A DNA stretch of 64,000 nt from Pomphorhynchus laevis (taxonomy: Eukaryota > Acanthocephala > Palaeacanthocephala > Echinorhynchida > Pomphorhynchidae): NCBI GenBank assembly GCA_012934845.2, contig WNNJ02002043.1:62001-126000 (forward strand), read 5' to 3'. Of the stretch, positions 22,684 to 32,315 are shown one piece after another. The notes under the pieces are model-generated. The model saw only the letters and a list, made by a program, of their open reading frames with translations, had not been told where the DNA came from and did no database searches. Within the stretch, counting starts at the first letter, position 1; every line of letters begins with the position of its first letter. The translations under genes and the position numbers were made by a program.

Positions 22684-23815
22684 GGTTACTATAAAAATAC
22701 CATCAAACAGAAAATAGTAAAATATATAAATCAACACAATTATATTAAAAATAAATTTAAAATCATTAGCGGAAAAATGGATGAATAACATCCATTATGG
22801 ATGGATAACAAATAATATACTTTATTAAAGAAGCGTTAGTAAAATTAATTAATCTTATATTCGGAAAAAGATATACATATATATGTTATAATAATTATAA
22901 CGCCTATCTAACAAAAATTAAACCATCAAATAAATATAAATATATGGATAAAATTGAATTAATAGAATCCTTAAATATTTTGATAAATCAAAATTATTTA
23001 AAAGTAGGGACATCTATATTTAGACAAGTAAAAAGTGTTCCAATGGGTGGTAATAGTAGCCCAATTATAGCTGACTTGTTTTTAAGCTTTATAGAATATG
23101 AATTTGTTCATAACTGTGTAAAAACTAAATCTAAACAATATAAATATATGAAATATATGTTTCGATACATTGATGATATATGTGTATTTAATTCTAATAA
23201 TTTTTATTCAATTAGTGAGCACAATTATCCAGAAAGCCTTATTTATCATCAATTAGTGAGCAAATTTATCCAGAAAGCCTTATTCTTAACAAAACCAATA
23301 TTAATGATAAAGAAGGTGTATATCTAGATATGAACATTAAATTAACATTAACTAAAACTACTATTAATTTATATCGTAAAGATGACATATTTAAATTTAC
23401 AAGAAACATATTTTTGCATGAGCATTCATGCATACCATATAATATAAAATATAATACATTAAATAATGAAATTTTAAGAATTGCAACAATATGTAATGAT
23501 ATTGGCTTTCTTCAAAATCATTTAAATAATTTAATAGATGCATATTTTAAAACTAGGCTACTATAAAAATAACATCAAACAGAAAATAGTAAAATATATA
23601 AATCAACACAATAATATAAAGAATAAATTTAAACTCTTAAGTGGCAAATTTTTATGGATGGATAATAAATAATATACTTTGTATTAGAATAAGATACTAG
23701 ATAGTTATTTCAGAGGAAATACATCATTAGCATGTATTTGGCCCCGCTGCTATGTTGGGTAGAGGAGTTAGGGGCCGAAACCTGATAGCATAGCGGTTCC
23801 TCCTGATGACCTCTA
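22684..23815 (+). mobile_element. Penelope-like RT with motifs B and C, plus module M7
   Basis: First a short RT-end fragment (22684-22815). Then from 22823 a copy truncated just after motif A reads IKEALVKLINLIFGK, then 22944-23327: FRQVKSVPMGGNSSPIIADL (motif B) and RYIDDICVFN (motif C, YIDD). A frame change and a small local duplication (the YPESLI and ISE blocks appear twice) precede the C-terminal frame at 23330-23566. The FLWMDNK end and the canonical module M7 (23705-23815) follow. This is the best view of the catalytic core of the family in the window. Defective, but relatively young-looking. Confidence 0.75.
23705..23815 (+). ncRNA. Structured PLE module M7 (reference copy of a candidate RNA structure)
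   Basis: Predicted pairings: hairpin AATACAT (23718-23724) with ATGTATT (23732-23738), 7 bp and a 7-nt loop; GGCCCC (23740-23745) with GGGGCC (23771-23776); CTGCTATG (23747-23754) with CATAGCGG (23789-23796, one G-U). The last two are interleaved, so they would form a pseudoknot. About twelve copies in the window, all after PLE RT ends or in their tails. Whether it acts as RNA is inference. Confidence 0.5.
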
Positions 23816-24015
23816 ACTTTCATTTCACACGAAATTACGATGTGCTCTATTATTAATTTTTACAATTTTAATAATATATTTATTTTTATTATTATATTTT
23901 TACCATTACATTTTACACGATGAGAACTTTCATTTCACACGAAATTACGATGTGCGCTATTATTCATATTTACAATATCAATAATATATTTATTTTTATT
24001 ATTATATTTTTACCA
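23816..24015. repeat. Tandem duplication, period 110 bp
   Basis: ACTTTCATTTCACACG starts at 23816 and again at 23926. Each is followed by AAATTACGATGTG and the same AT-rich run. Two copies, the second slightly shorter. Sits between PLE module M7 and a J-element fragment. Confidence 0.7.
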
Positions 24016-24096
24016 AAGATATCATAAATATTTTATATTTTTATATTTTTACATCAGATCATAAATAGTTGATAATGATCCATTATTGATCGCTTG

Positions 24097-24988
24097 ATGT
24101 ACACCACGCGATTTTAATATGAAGACGACCCTGATGCGCGTCAGTTCTACCCTATTAGGATGTGCTCCAAGGCTCTTCTCTTTCTCCTATCTTATATCTT
24201 GCTGCCTCCATTAACGTCTTTAAAATATTTAAACGCGAGCAACGTCTAGTGGTGTACGCTGATGATACCACAGCCCTGTTCACTGGACACATGTGTAAAG
24301 ACGTAGTCTCTGACATCAGCCTGTTCTTTTTAAGATTAAAAGATCAGTTACCCCAATCCAATCTTATATTAAACTCCGCAAAATCTCAGGTGGTAGTCTC
24401 TTATGGCTCCCTTGCTACCAAGCAAAAACTTAAGAGATTAGCACTCTCTGCGCTATCCTCCATATTTGCCTCTGAACCAATCCCTACCTTCACAAGTCGC
24501 GTAAAATATCTAGAGTTCACCGTTACGGTGAATTGGTCGGCGAACCTGACCTGGATAGACTCAAACGTATCCTGAAGAAAGCTAGGTGGGCCCTGAAACG
24601 GGCTTAACATCTGTCATTGAATGGGAAAACCCAAATGTGCCTTTGGGGCACTTGGGCTATCTCGGGATTAGTCTTCTTTTTGGAGGATGTCACCCAGAGC
24701 AAAGGCTAAGGTTTCTTAAGCTCCTCGTCTCGCGTTTATCCAGCATAGTCCGCACCGATTGGTCTCTTCGGAGGGTGAGAGACCCCGGGTGGTTCAGTCG
24801 AAAGGCGGCGTGTTGGATAGGTTGGGGGCTCAGATCCCTCTGGATTTGAGACCGTAACGATGAAGTGAATATACGAAGACTATAAAGGCAAGTCTGAAGA
24901 TTATGGGCTAAACTATTGACCGATTTGTTGATTATTGCTTTCATTTATCCTCTTGTTATTTAAGAAAGTCTTTATTTATTTCATTTAA
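24097..24988 (+). mobile_element. J-family LINE, 3' fragment (RT end and tail)
   Basis: Matches 56271-57160 of a near-complete copy. It starts just before motif B (here damaged), then reads SLSPILYLAASINVF, VVYADDTTALFTG (motif C, YADD), the KYLEFTVTVNWSANL block and the GWGLRS end, followed by AAGAAAGTCTTTATTTATTT. 5'-truncated, with several frameshifts after motif C. Inserted in AT-rich sequence containing a left-end piece of the fold-back family (24061-24090). Confidence 0.85.
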
Positions 24989-25236
24989 AAAGAACAATAC
25001 GAACAAAATACAAAGAAAAAATAATGAAGAAATAAAATATCAAAATAGAGGAAAAACCAAAACATTATTAACAATAAATTGCAAGCATTTTATCTTATAT
25101 AAAAATTTGGAGCAAAACAAAATAACGGAAAATTATTAAATGTTAAGTAAAAAATATGTTATAATCAAAGGCTTTCATTTATATTAATTTTAAAATTAAG
25201 TCAACTTTATATCCAACCATTAAGTTATCCCTTAGT
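24989..25236. other. AT-rich spacer
   Basis: No gene or recognisable repeat seen between the J fragment and the PLE nuclease remnant. Confidence 0.4.
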
Positions 25237-25475
25237 TTTTAATATAAAACGCTTCTGAGATCTTACGTTTAAGCATACTGGATTCTTTTGATAATATGGT
25301 AGTTCCATCGAAATCAATTATGTGATCATTATTAATGCTATGATCAACTAAGACACTGCTTATTCCACGTTTAAGTGTGTATTTATGCTGGCTTACACTT
25401 TTATTTATACCTCATTCAGCTTGATTTATGTATATTTTATCGCAGTCTTTACAAGGGATTTTATAACCCACATTT
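25237..25475 (-). mobile_element. GIY-YIG endonuclease remnant of a Penelope-like element
   Basis: The minus strand reads GYKIPCKDCDKIYINQAE, then a frame with SQHKYTLKRG, SVLVDHSINNDHIIDFDGTT and ILSKESSMLKRKISEAFYI, ending in a stop. This is the layout of PLE endonucleases: the IPCxxCxxxYIGQT start, a histidine-containing middle, and a closing ES...R...E region. It is the only piece of such a domain in the window. It is separated from the RT fragments, so whether it belongs to the same PLE family is unproven. One in-frame stop and the missing neighbours mark it as dead. Confidence 0.65.
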
Positions 25476-25552
25476 TAATTTAAAAAAAGATATTTCTCAA
25501 ATGATTATCTTCCCATGATCCTGGATATTTAAAAATCTACTTATTAAGGTTG

Positions 25553-25625
25553 TCGACACATCTGAAATTAGACAAAGGTTCATAATTATGGGTTACACTA
25601 ATATAGGTTAGTAGACAAATCTTTA
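25553..25625. repeat. Left copy of a direct repeat flanking the fossil block
   Basis: GACACATCTGAAATTAGACA, AAAGGTTCATAATTATGGG and AGACAAATCTTTA match, in the same order and orientation, a right copy at about 27545-27615. Roughly 70 bp, moderately diverged. The block between them (25626-27544) contains the viral-like fossil. Confidence 0.65.
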
Positions 25626-25669
25626 CAGTTTCGTCTACTATAGGTTAGATATAGGTTAGTAGTCAAATC

Positions 25670-26061
25670 TCAATAGGTTCGGGACAAAAATTCTTCTCGT
25701 GTACTTTCACACATTAAGGCATTATCGCTTTCTGTACTATCGGATCTCTGTTGCGTGGATTCGTCGATAATATTTGATTCCATTTCCATGCTTCGAGTAA
25801 ACCTCGATGTACTGTCATTCTTATAAATCTCAGTAGGAAGCCGTGCTAATTTGTCTTTGGATACCACTTGCTCTTGCCCTTGTCTTGTAATGCTGACATA
25901 TTGCGGATTTACATGGTCCAAGCGGATCACTTCGACCTTTTTATCGTATTTTGACTGAACAGGAACATTCATAAGCACTAGACCAGTGTGATGAAGCCAT
26001 TCTAGTAACTTAGTCAGCAAAAACTCTCGTCGATCGAATACAAACATTCTTTGATGAGGGA
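25670..26061 (-). pseudogene. Unrecognised coding-like fragment, possibly virus- or retroelement-derived
   Basis: The minus-strand frame (open 25670-26212) reads EFLLTKLLEWLHHTGLVLM, then YDKKVEVIRLDHVNPQYVS, VVSKDKLARLPTEIYK, and a serine/acidic-rich C-terminus. The middle part resembles the small beta-rich C-terminal region that follows integrase cores in some retroelements, but this is only a resemblance. Only the part below about 26061 is likely real, because the opposite strand is better coding sequence beyond it. Treated as a fossil. Confidence 0.25.
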
Positions 26062-27360
26062 TTGTACCGGTGGAAGTAAACCGCAACGAACTTGTAGACG
26101 ACAGTGCCTTTGAAAGCGCAGTGAAGAAACACACTAGAACTTTAAGCAGTGAACGTATACAAGCAAAACATAGTCGCACTATGTCTAATGAATTCAATAT
26201 CGAAGTATCCATAGTGAATGGCCAGCTATAATTAGCATCCAGGCCGGTATCGACATCCCAGCTGTAGGGGAATTAGTATGCCCAATCATTAAAGGCGCTT
26301 CAATCAAGATCGCCGCTACGAAATCCGCTATATGAGCATACGACCAAGTGAGGTCCGGAGACGAAGCGTTCGACCAACAACTCTTGTTCGCAACAGCCGT
26401 TTATGCCACCATAAAATACGGCCTCATCCGTGAGGTCGACCGATCCAGCGAAACTATGAGAAAAGAAGGCATGTGGGTCTACGTTGACAATGCACACGAG
26501 CCAGGATCTGAAAGACTGGGACATGACCAGCTATATGCCCAGACAATATTGCGTACCGTCATTCTCGTAGTATCCCACAAAATAAATTGGTGGTGTAACA
26601 ACCATCACGTTGAAAATGCCGCGGCTAGCGGATATGTTAACAAGCTTATGCTCAGCTACAATATGGGCATGACGAACAGCGGTTTAATAAATGCCTGGCA
26701 TGCAGTCGGACATGTAGCAGGCACCATATCGATCCTCGATACGATAAGCATTCCAGATTTTCGAAGGAACTGTAGCATCCAGGTGTTGGGCAACATAAGA
26801 TTTACCTTGAGTGACGACTCCACTCTATTCAGGTGCAGATAAGGGGGTATAGCATATGCAATCCTGCAACGTATTCTTAATCACAATGTAATAAGAATTT
26901 GCCCCCAACCATTCGAGTTCATTGAGTTGGTCAAAGCCTACACGACAATTATCCAGCATAGCGCATTCTATCACATTGAATCCTTATATTTGAACGACCC
27001 ATGATATACGTACAGAGTTTGATGATATCCAGAATCGAGTGTTAGGCAGATTTGGAACATTTGTAGCTGTGTTCTATAGTGCTACTAACTTTAGAAGATC
27101 TCCATCTATTGGCCCATACATGGAGACAGTGCAAATGCCAAGTACCTGAATTATGAAGATTACGTTGATGATTTCCATAAGAATCTCAGCGACCTGAAAC
27201 GCGCTTTAATTAGTGACGAGCAGGTAAAAGAGCTCAGATTAGCCGCTAGGATCTTTACGGCAGCCGAATGAGAGGAACTCCAAGTAAATATTCATAGAGG
27301 ATAGGGCAACGAGCATCCCAAACGTAGAGCCTGCCCCAGGTTAGGTCTTCTACTTTCAGA
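26062..27360 (+). pseudogene. Probable endogenous viral element (capsid-like, perhaps toti-like dsRNA virus)
   Basis: A long protein-coding-like region on the plus strand, GC-richer than its surroundings, with no RT, integrase or terminal repeats of a retroelement. Legible stretches include GELVCPIIKGASIKIAATKS, ATAVYATIKYGLIREVD, KINWWCNNHHVENAAASGY and NAWHAVGHVAGTISIL. The composition and repeated-helix look resemble coat proteins of insect toti-like viruses, but that is a judgement from pattern, not a search. The copy is broken in several places, so it is a fossil. It is flanked by the 70-bp direct repeats at 25553 and 27545 and lies inside PLE debris. Confidence 0.4.
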
Positions 27361-27544
27361 GGTTGCACACATTGCTTAATTAAAAAGGCGTTCATGCTAA
27401 TGTCGAATATTTAACTAATACTAACATAATTAATATTTTTAAAATGCACATAGAAAAAATAACGAAACATTTTTACAGCTTAAGCACACAATGTGTTAAA
27501 ATTGTAGTAAAAGAGTAAACGAGAGAACCACTTATTTAGGTTTT

Positions 27545-27615
27545 TGACACACCTGAAATCAGACAACAAAGGTTCATAATTATAGCTTACACTAATAGAC
27601 AAATCTTTATACAAC
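27545..27615. repeat. Right copy of the direct repeat flanking the fossil block
   Basis: Partner of 25553-25625: GACACACCTGAAATCAGACA, AAAGGTTCATAATTATAGC, AGACAAATCTTTATA. See that entry. Confidence 0.65.
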
Positions 27616-27965
27616 ACGATTGACGAGCTAAGTTGTATAACAGAGAGTTATTGTAATACAAAATACTATAATCGGACAATAAATGTTAATAATAACAAAA
27701 AATATACACTGACCATAAACTTCATTAATAAATGTATAGATAACATAAATATAGGTAGACTTTTTAATAATTCTAAAAGTAAAGAAATAATAGGGTCAGA
27801 TTTAAGTAAATATATTTCTAAAATAAGGTATAAACTCCGACCACTATTACGACGAAACATTTGTAATTATAATAAAGAATTGAAATCTATATGTAACGAT
27901 GATATTAAAAACATTAGAGAAACTGAATGTAATTGTACAAATTTCAATAAATTTTTCAATATTTT
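27616..27965 (+). mobile_element. PLE N-terminal ORF fragment
   Basis: The frame without an ATG reads NFINKCIDNINIGRLFNN, LSKYISKIRYKLRPLLRRN, ICNYNKELKSICNDDIKNI and TECNCTNFNKFFN. The ICNYNKE block also occurs upstream of the RT in the minus-strand PLE at about 18350. The IRxKxxNxNK ... CNC arrangement is typical of the region before the fingers in this kind of Penelope-like protein. The copy ends where the ribozyme-bearing repeat begins (27968). Confidence 0.55.
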
Positions 27966-27967
27966 TT

Positions 27968-28037
27968 TGCCAGACTTCCTCTGCATCCAGTAGTGGGAGG
28001 GATCTGGCACTGATGAGTCATTGTGATGACGAAACGG
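27968..28037 (+). ncRNA. Hammerhead ribozyme, unit 1 (intact core, lacks the 5' strand of stem III)
   Basis: Stem I TGCCAGA (27968-27974) with TCTGGCA (28003-28009). Core CTGATGA (28010-28016). Stem II GTCAT-TGTG-ATGAC (28017-28030). Core GAA (28031-28033). Stem III 3' strand ACGG (28034-28037). The 5' strand of stem III, which should lie just upstream of 27968, is absent because the unit begins at the scissile position. All conserved core bases present are intact. Confidence 0.85.
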
Positions 28038-28266
28038 CATTAGTCATTCTTTCGCGTCTGGCTTACATGTTTTACAAGAAATTCACGCGAAATGGTCTCA
28101 CTCTCCTTAAATAAAAGTTAGCCGGTATTAAAGAGACCTGCGCTGGCATTTGCCAGTGCTTTTGCTAATGATCCTTTTTGGTTAAGCTGTAGTACTGATT
28201 TAGTACTCTATGATATTACTAGAAAATTTTCTAGTTCATCATTCACATTGATTCTTTCATTGATTA

Positions 28267-28341
28267 CCGTCTGCCAGTCCTCCTCTGCATTCAGTAGTGG
28301 GAGGGATCTGGCACTGATGAGTCATTGTGATGACAAAACGG
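28267..28341 (+). ncRNA. Hammerhead ribozyme, unit 2 (all three stems, one core change)
   Basis: Stem III CCGT (28267-28270) with ACGG (28338-28341). Cleavage-site C at 28271 (GTC triplet). Stem I TGCCAG (28272-28277) with CTGGCA (28308-28313). CTGATGA at 28314-28320. Stem II GTCAT-TGTG-ATGAC (28321-28334). The next core bases are AAA instead of GAA, so the invariant G12 is changed and cleavage here should be very weak. Stem III is the open stem, so this is type III topology. An internal CCTC/GAGG extension of stem I is possible. Confidence 0.85.
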
Positions 28342-28381
28342 CATTCGTCATTCTTTCGCGACTGGCTTACATGTGTTACAT

Positions 28382-28459
28382 AAAATTTTATGAAATTATA
28401 TATTGTTTATCTTCATTTTTAATTATTATGTAGTAGAAAATACGTAGACTAAGTTAACT
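28382..28459 (+). repeat. PLE AT tail, interrupted by J element J2
   Basis: AT-rich sequence ending with ATACGTAGACTAAGTTAACT, a variant of the PLE-tail phrase. Its last 13 bases (28447-28459) are the left target duplication of J2. The tail resumes at 32321. Confidence 0.6.
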
Positions 28460-28673
28460 ACAACAACGATTTTATTAAATACATCAATAACCTATAAGTA
28501 GCATGCAAGAAAAAAACAGACAGTCATATCATAGTCAGAAAAAACGGCAGCACAATTTCGGTCTTCAACAATTCATGTCTTCTACTTTATCTTCTATGGC
28601 CTCAAATCAATGGGGATCTGAGCCCACCAATCGATCCAACACGCATCCTTTCGACAGACGCACCCGGGTTATT

Positions 28674-31047
28674 TCACCCCCGAAGAATCCAATCGAGACG
28701 GACTATGCTGAGCAAACGAGAGACGAGGAGCTTAAGAAACCTTAGTCTTTGCTCTGGGGGACGTCCTCTTGAAAAGAAGACTAATCCCGAGATAGCCCAA
28801 GTGCCCCAGAGGCGCACCTGGGTTTTCCCTTTCAATGACAGATGTTGAGCCCGTTTCAGGGCCCACCTAGCTTTCTTCAGGATACATTTGAATCTATCCA
28901 GATAGGCTTTCGCCGACCAGTTCACCGTAACGGTGAACCCCAGGTATTTTACTCGACTTGTAAAGGTGGGGAGTGGTTCAGAGGCGAATATGGAGGAGAG
29001 CGCAGAGAGTGCTAGTCTCTTAAGTTTTTTCTTTGTTGCAGGGGAGCCATGAAATACTACCACCTGCGATTTTGCAGAGTTTAAAATAAGATTAGATTGG
29101 GGTAGCTGGTCTTTTAATCTTGAAAAGAAACGGCTGATGTTAGAGACTACGTCTTTACACCTGCGTCCAGTGAACAGGGCTGTGGTGTCATCAGCGCACA
29201 CCACTAGACGTTGTTCGCGTTTAAATATTTTGAATAGTTTAATATAAGCAGCAAGGTATAAGATAGGAGAAAGTGGGGAACCTTGAGGCACACCCGTAAT
29301 AGGGTAGAACTGACGCGCATCTGGGTCGTCTTCATAGTAAAAACGCTTGGTATACAGCAGGATCTCCACTCTGTTCACAATTCTCGCAGGCAACTCGAGG
29401 GACCTGAGAGAAGAGATCACAAAAGGAATGGAGATGCGGTCAAATGCAGCAGAAAAGTCAAGAAAAACAGCCACAACTAGATGATGGCTATTATCCCGAC
29501 AAAACTGCTCCACCGCACCAACTGCTGAATGGACCGAGCGTCCTTTGACGAACCCATGAAAACCTGGAGGGATCAAATTACGCCTACTTAAATGGTCGCA
29601 GATTTTACGCGCAAGCGCTTTTTCGTAAATTGACACGAGGGCATTTTGAATCGAAATGGGTCGCAGATCTTTAGGGCATGAGCAGGATTTTTTCTTAGGA
29701 ATAAAAACACGCTTACTAATATTGATACCTGCTACATCGGATGGGGATGCTAAAAGCATTGTGACGGCCACCACTCTTCTCTGATCAGCTGTCAAAAGCT
29801 GACAGACCCGAGAGGAAAGTGGAGCGATGGATTTGGAGGTGCCCGAGAGTGGACCCCAGGAGTTAAGGATATCCGTAACAGATAGATCCCTACTCCTTAA
29901 GTTACACCAAGGCGGGATTGGTTGAGGTAATTGAGTGGCTCCATAGTTGTTTAGAGCTAGTGACTCCTCTAAAACTTTATCAAGGCCTACATTCCCTATC
30001 CAACCCAATGCTCTATCCTTCCAGCAAACAAACTTCTTCTTCTTGAAAATCTTCCAAAAGGAAGACTGAGAAGGACTAAGGCGAGCAATACTCGTCCTAT
30101 CCTTACTCAGCTGAAACCTATATCTAGTGCTCCAGTATTCATTCGAGAGAGCCTGTCTGGCGGAAACAGATATTTGGGAGGTTCAGCAATTTCGCTAGGA
30201 CCTTGAGTTTCGTCGGAGTGGGATTGTATATACGACGTTTATAAGTAGTCGATAAAATCGCGTTAGCTTGCGAAAAGAGGTAGGTATTAAATTTGGTCAG
30301 ACTCTCATTTTCTATTCTGGGAAAGAGTTGGATAGCCGCTTGAAATAAGGCCACTCTGATCGGATCAAAGTGAAACCTCCTTCATAGCAACGTATCTTCC
30401 TCAATTCTCCAAAGAATTAGGTCATGAGAGGTGGACAATTGCTGGCGCAATTGCTCCGTGCATAGGGGCTTTAACAACCACCTCGAGTGAAGCAGTAAAA
30501 TATCGAGGACTGAATTTGTTGATATGCAATGAAAGGTAGGGGAAGGTGGTTTGTGAATAAGATAACCGTTCCTAGCTCTGCGAAGTGCTGCATTGATCCA
30601 ACGACCAGTTCTGTCGTTGAAATCTCCAAGTATCATGTCGTAGCCGCTGTCGATAATACTATCCAGGGTGACACGGTTCTTGTGTATCCCCCAGGACGGA
30701 TGTATACATTAACAAGACAGGCGTTTACCGTTCTTACAGAGTGAAACTACTAAACAAGACATGGCTGGACATGAATAGTTTAATAGGAGGGAGGACCTTA
30801 AAGAGCACTTAATTAAGGTCAAGAGTCCTTGAGAAGAAGAGGAGTGAGGAGGGGTTATGTACAGAGTATAGTGGGAACAAATGTGCTTTGGGATAAATCG
30901 AGTAATGTCCTGGGGTAGACGGATAGACCGCGTCTCATGGAGGACTATAACATCTGCATCTCTACCGGATAGAAGTCTAAGGGCAGAAGCACCTCCCGAA
31001 TTCGACTGAAGGATATTCAGTGAAAAAGGCTCACGATTACTCTGCAT
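28674..31047 (-). pseudogene. J2 ORF2: APE endonuclease and reverse transcriptase
   Basis: Starts MQSNREPFSLNILQSNSGG at 31047. Endonuclease: DADVIVLHETRS (the family has LQETRS), then GDFNDRTGRWIN (near 30620) and TSHDLILW. RT in the 444-codon open frame 28674-30008: LRPISIQNALVSIYEKALA, FLDFSAAFDRI (motif A), TGVPQGSPLSPILYL (motif B), and CADDTTALFTG where the motif C tyrosine is cysteine. The KYLGFTVTVNWSAK thumb block follows. The endonuclease half has frame changes, and the RT frame stops early, inside the GWFS end block. It would nick target DNA and copy its own RNA; this copy cannot. Confidence 0.85.
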
Positions 31048-31180
31048 TGTGGTGGATTAGTTTGATGTGGGATTGCCTACCTAGAAGGAGCTGGGAACGG
31101 GAAGGTTCCCCTTTCCCGTCACTAGAACCATCCGGGGCAGGTACTTGCCCATGGACAGCATCTTCATTTCCCCTTATTTT

Positions 31181-32315
31181 TTAATTCTTCAGGAGATTGC
31201 CAATATTAATAGGAGGGATGGGATGAGCCGAAACCACCCTCTTTTTGGATGATGGAATTGCCGTTGATGATGGAATAGTAGGGTTAGTACAGAATGTGGC
31301 AACAACAGAGGATACTAAAACTTTCATCTTCTTATACATTGTTTCTATACGTATATCAATTGCTCGCATGAGATCATCATCCCTTGTACGAGTGGCAGCA
31401 TTTGCAAAGGTACCAGATTTCGGTTGGGCAGCAGACTTGTTAAATCCACCTTGATATAATTTAAAATGTCTGCATTTTCTGCTCCATGCAGGATGGCTCC
31501 CCCCCACAGTTAGAGCATAATGGAGGGGATACACATTTTTCTCCTGTCAGCAAACCCGGACACTGGGGGGAGCCACACCCCCCACATGTCGATGGCTCAC
31601 TGCAGCTTGAGGCCCAGTGCCCTCATTTGTGGCACCGGCTACAGTGCGGATATGTGAACTCTTCTTTGTCAATAATTGTAAATCTGAGATTAAATCGCAT
31701 GAAGGGATTACAAGCTGAATTAGCCGGCAATTCATTCCGCTCTAGTGAAGCGGAACAAAATCCATATTGTATTTGATGTCCGCTCTTGCCTATTATTGAA
31801 CGGAAGTTTGATATTTAAATGTTTCTTTTAGTAATTCGATATCATTATCTTCCAATTGACAAGGGAGGTTAGATACTTTTAGAGTGGCAAGTATGGGTTT
31901 AGAGTATATGGACCCATACTCCGACAGGGAAGATTCGAAGTATTTAACATACCCCTTTAAGAGGTCTGAGGTCGTAAACGAAATCTTTAGTTCAGTTTCG
32001 TAAAGTTTTACCGAGTTGAAAATGATTCTATTTGATAGTTGCTCTGTAAACGGCCGTAGAAAGAAATTAAACAATAAATGCCTTTCCATAGGCTTTTTGA
32101 TCTTTATAATGATCAGATTTTTTAGTTTTGGGATTGGGGGAAGTACTTCCCCATCCCTAGCAACAATTGAAAACTCACTAACCTTTGGAACAGGCGATTT
32201 CAGAGCAGTATTTACCTGTATTTCGTCATGTTTCTTTTTTTTACTAGAAAATTGACTGGAAAACTGTTTTTTTTACACAATCCTTTGTTCCTCCGACACG
32301 CTTGTTCGTACTCAT
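31181..32315 (-). pseudogene. J2 ORF1: gag-like nucleic-acid-binding protein
   Basis: ATG at 32313-32315 (MSTNKRVGGTKD), one early stop, then IPKLKNLIIIKIKKP and MERHLLFNFFLRPFTEQL (31793-32089). The zinc-knuckle region lies at 31490-31660 and ends with HPAWSRKCRHFK. A C-terminal tail (31181-31490) carries SSKKRVVSAHPIPPINIG. The knuckles bind the element RNA in the ribonucleoprotein particle. More diverged than ORF1 of J6 (53317-54521), with about four frame breaks. Confidence 0.8.

Larger units (their letters stand above)
27968..28381 (+). mobile_element. Retrozyme-like tandem repeat, 304-bp unit, about 1.4 units
   Basis: TGCCAG starts at 27968 and 28272, CTGATGA at 28010 and 28314, and TTACATG follows each ribozyme: a strict 304-bp period. 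Similarity ends near 28381, so there is one complete unit plus a second partial one. No protein is encoded. Each unit holds a hammerhead ribozyme. The unit body has an internal hairpin, GCGCTGGCA/TGCCAGTGC, at about 28140-28165. Small tandem repeats with hammerheads are the known form of retrozymes, non-autonomous elements mobilised through circular RNA. The PLE machinery next door is the likely helper in animals. Confidence 0.75.

Noticed and set aside
23740-23800. PLE module as a true HDV-like ribozyme
   Set aside because: The crossed P1/P2 order fits, but no P3, P4 or catalytic C could be placed. Kept only as a candidate structure.
23800-23860. CTGATGA followed by GAAAC-like text in the PLE module, read as a hammerhead ribozyme
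   Set aside because: No stem I or stem II can be drawn next to the core; the bases between CTGATGA and the next GAAA do not pair, and the permuted layout leaves no room for stem I.
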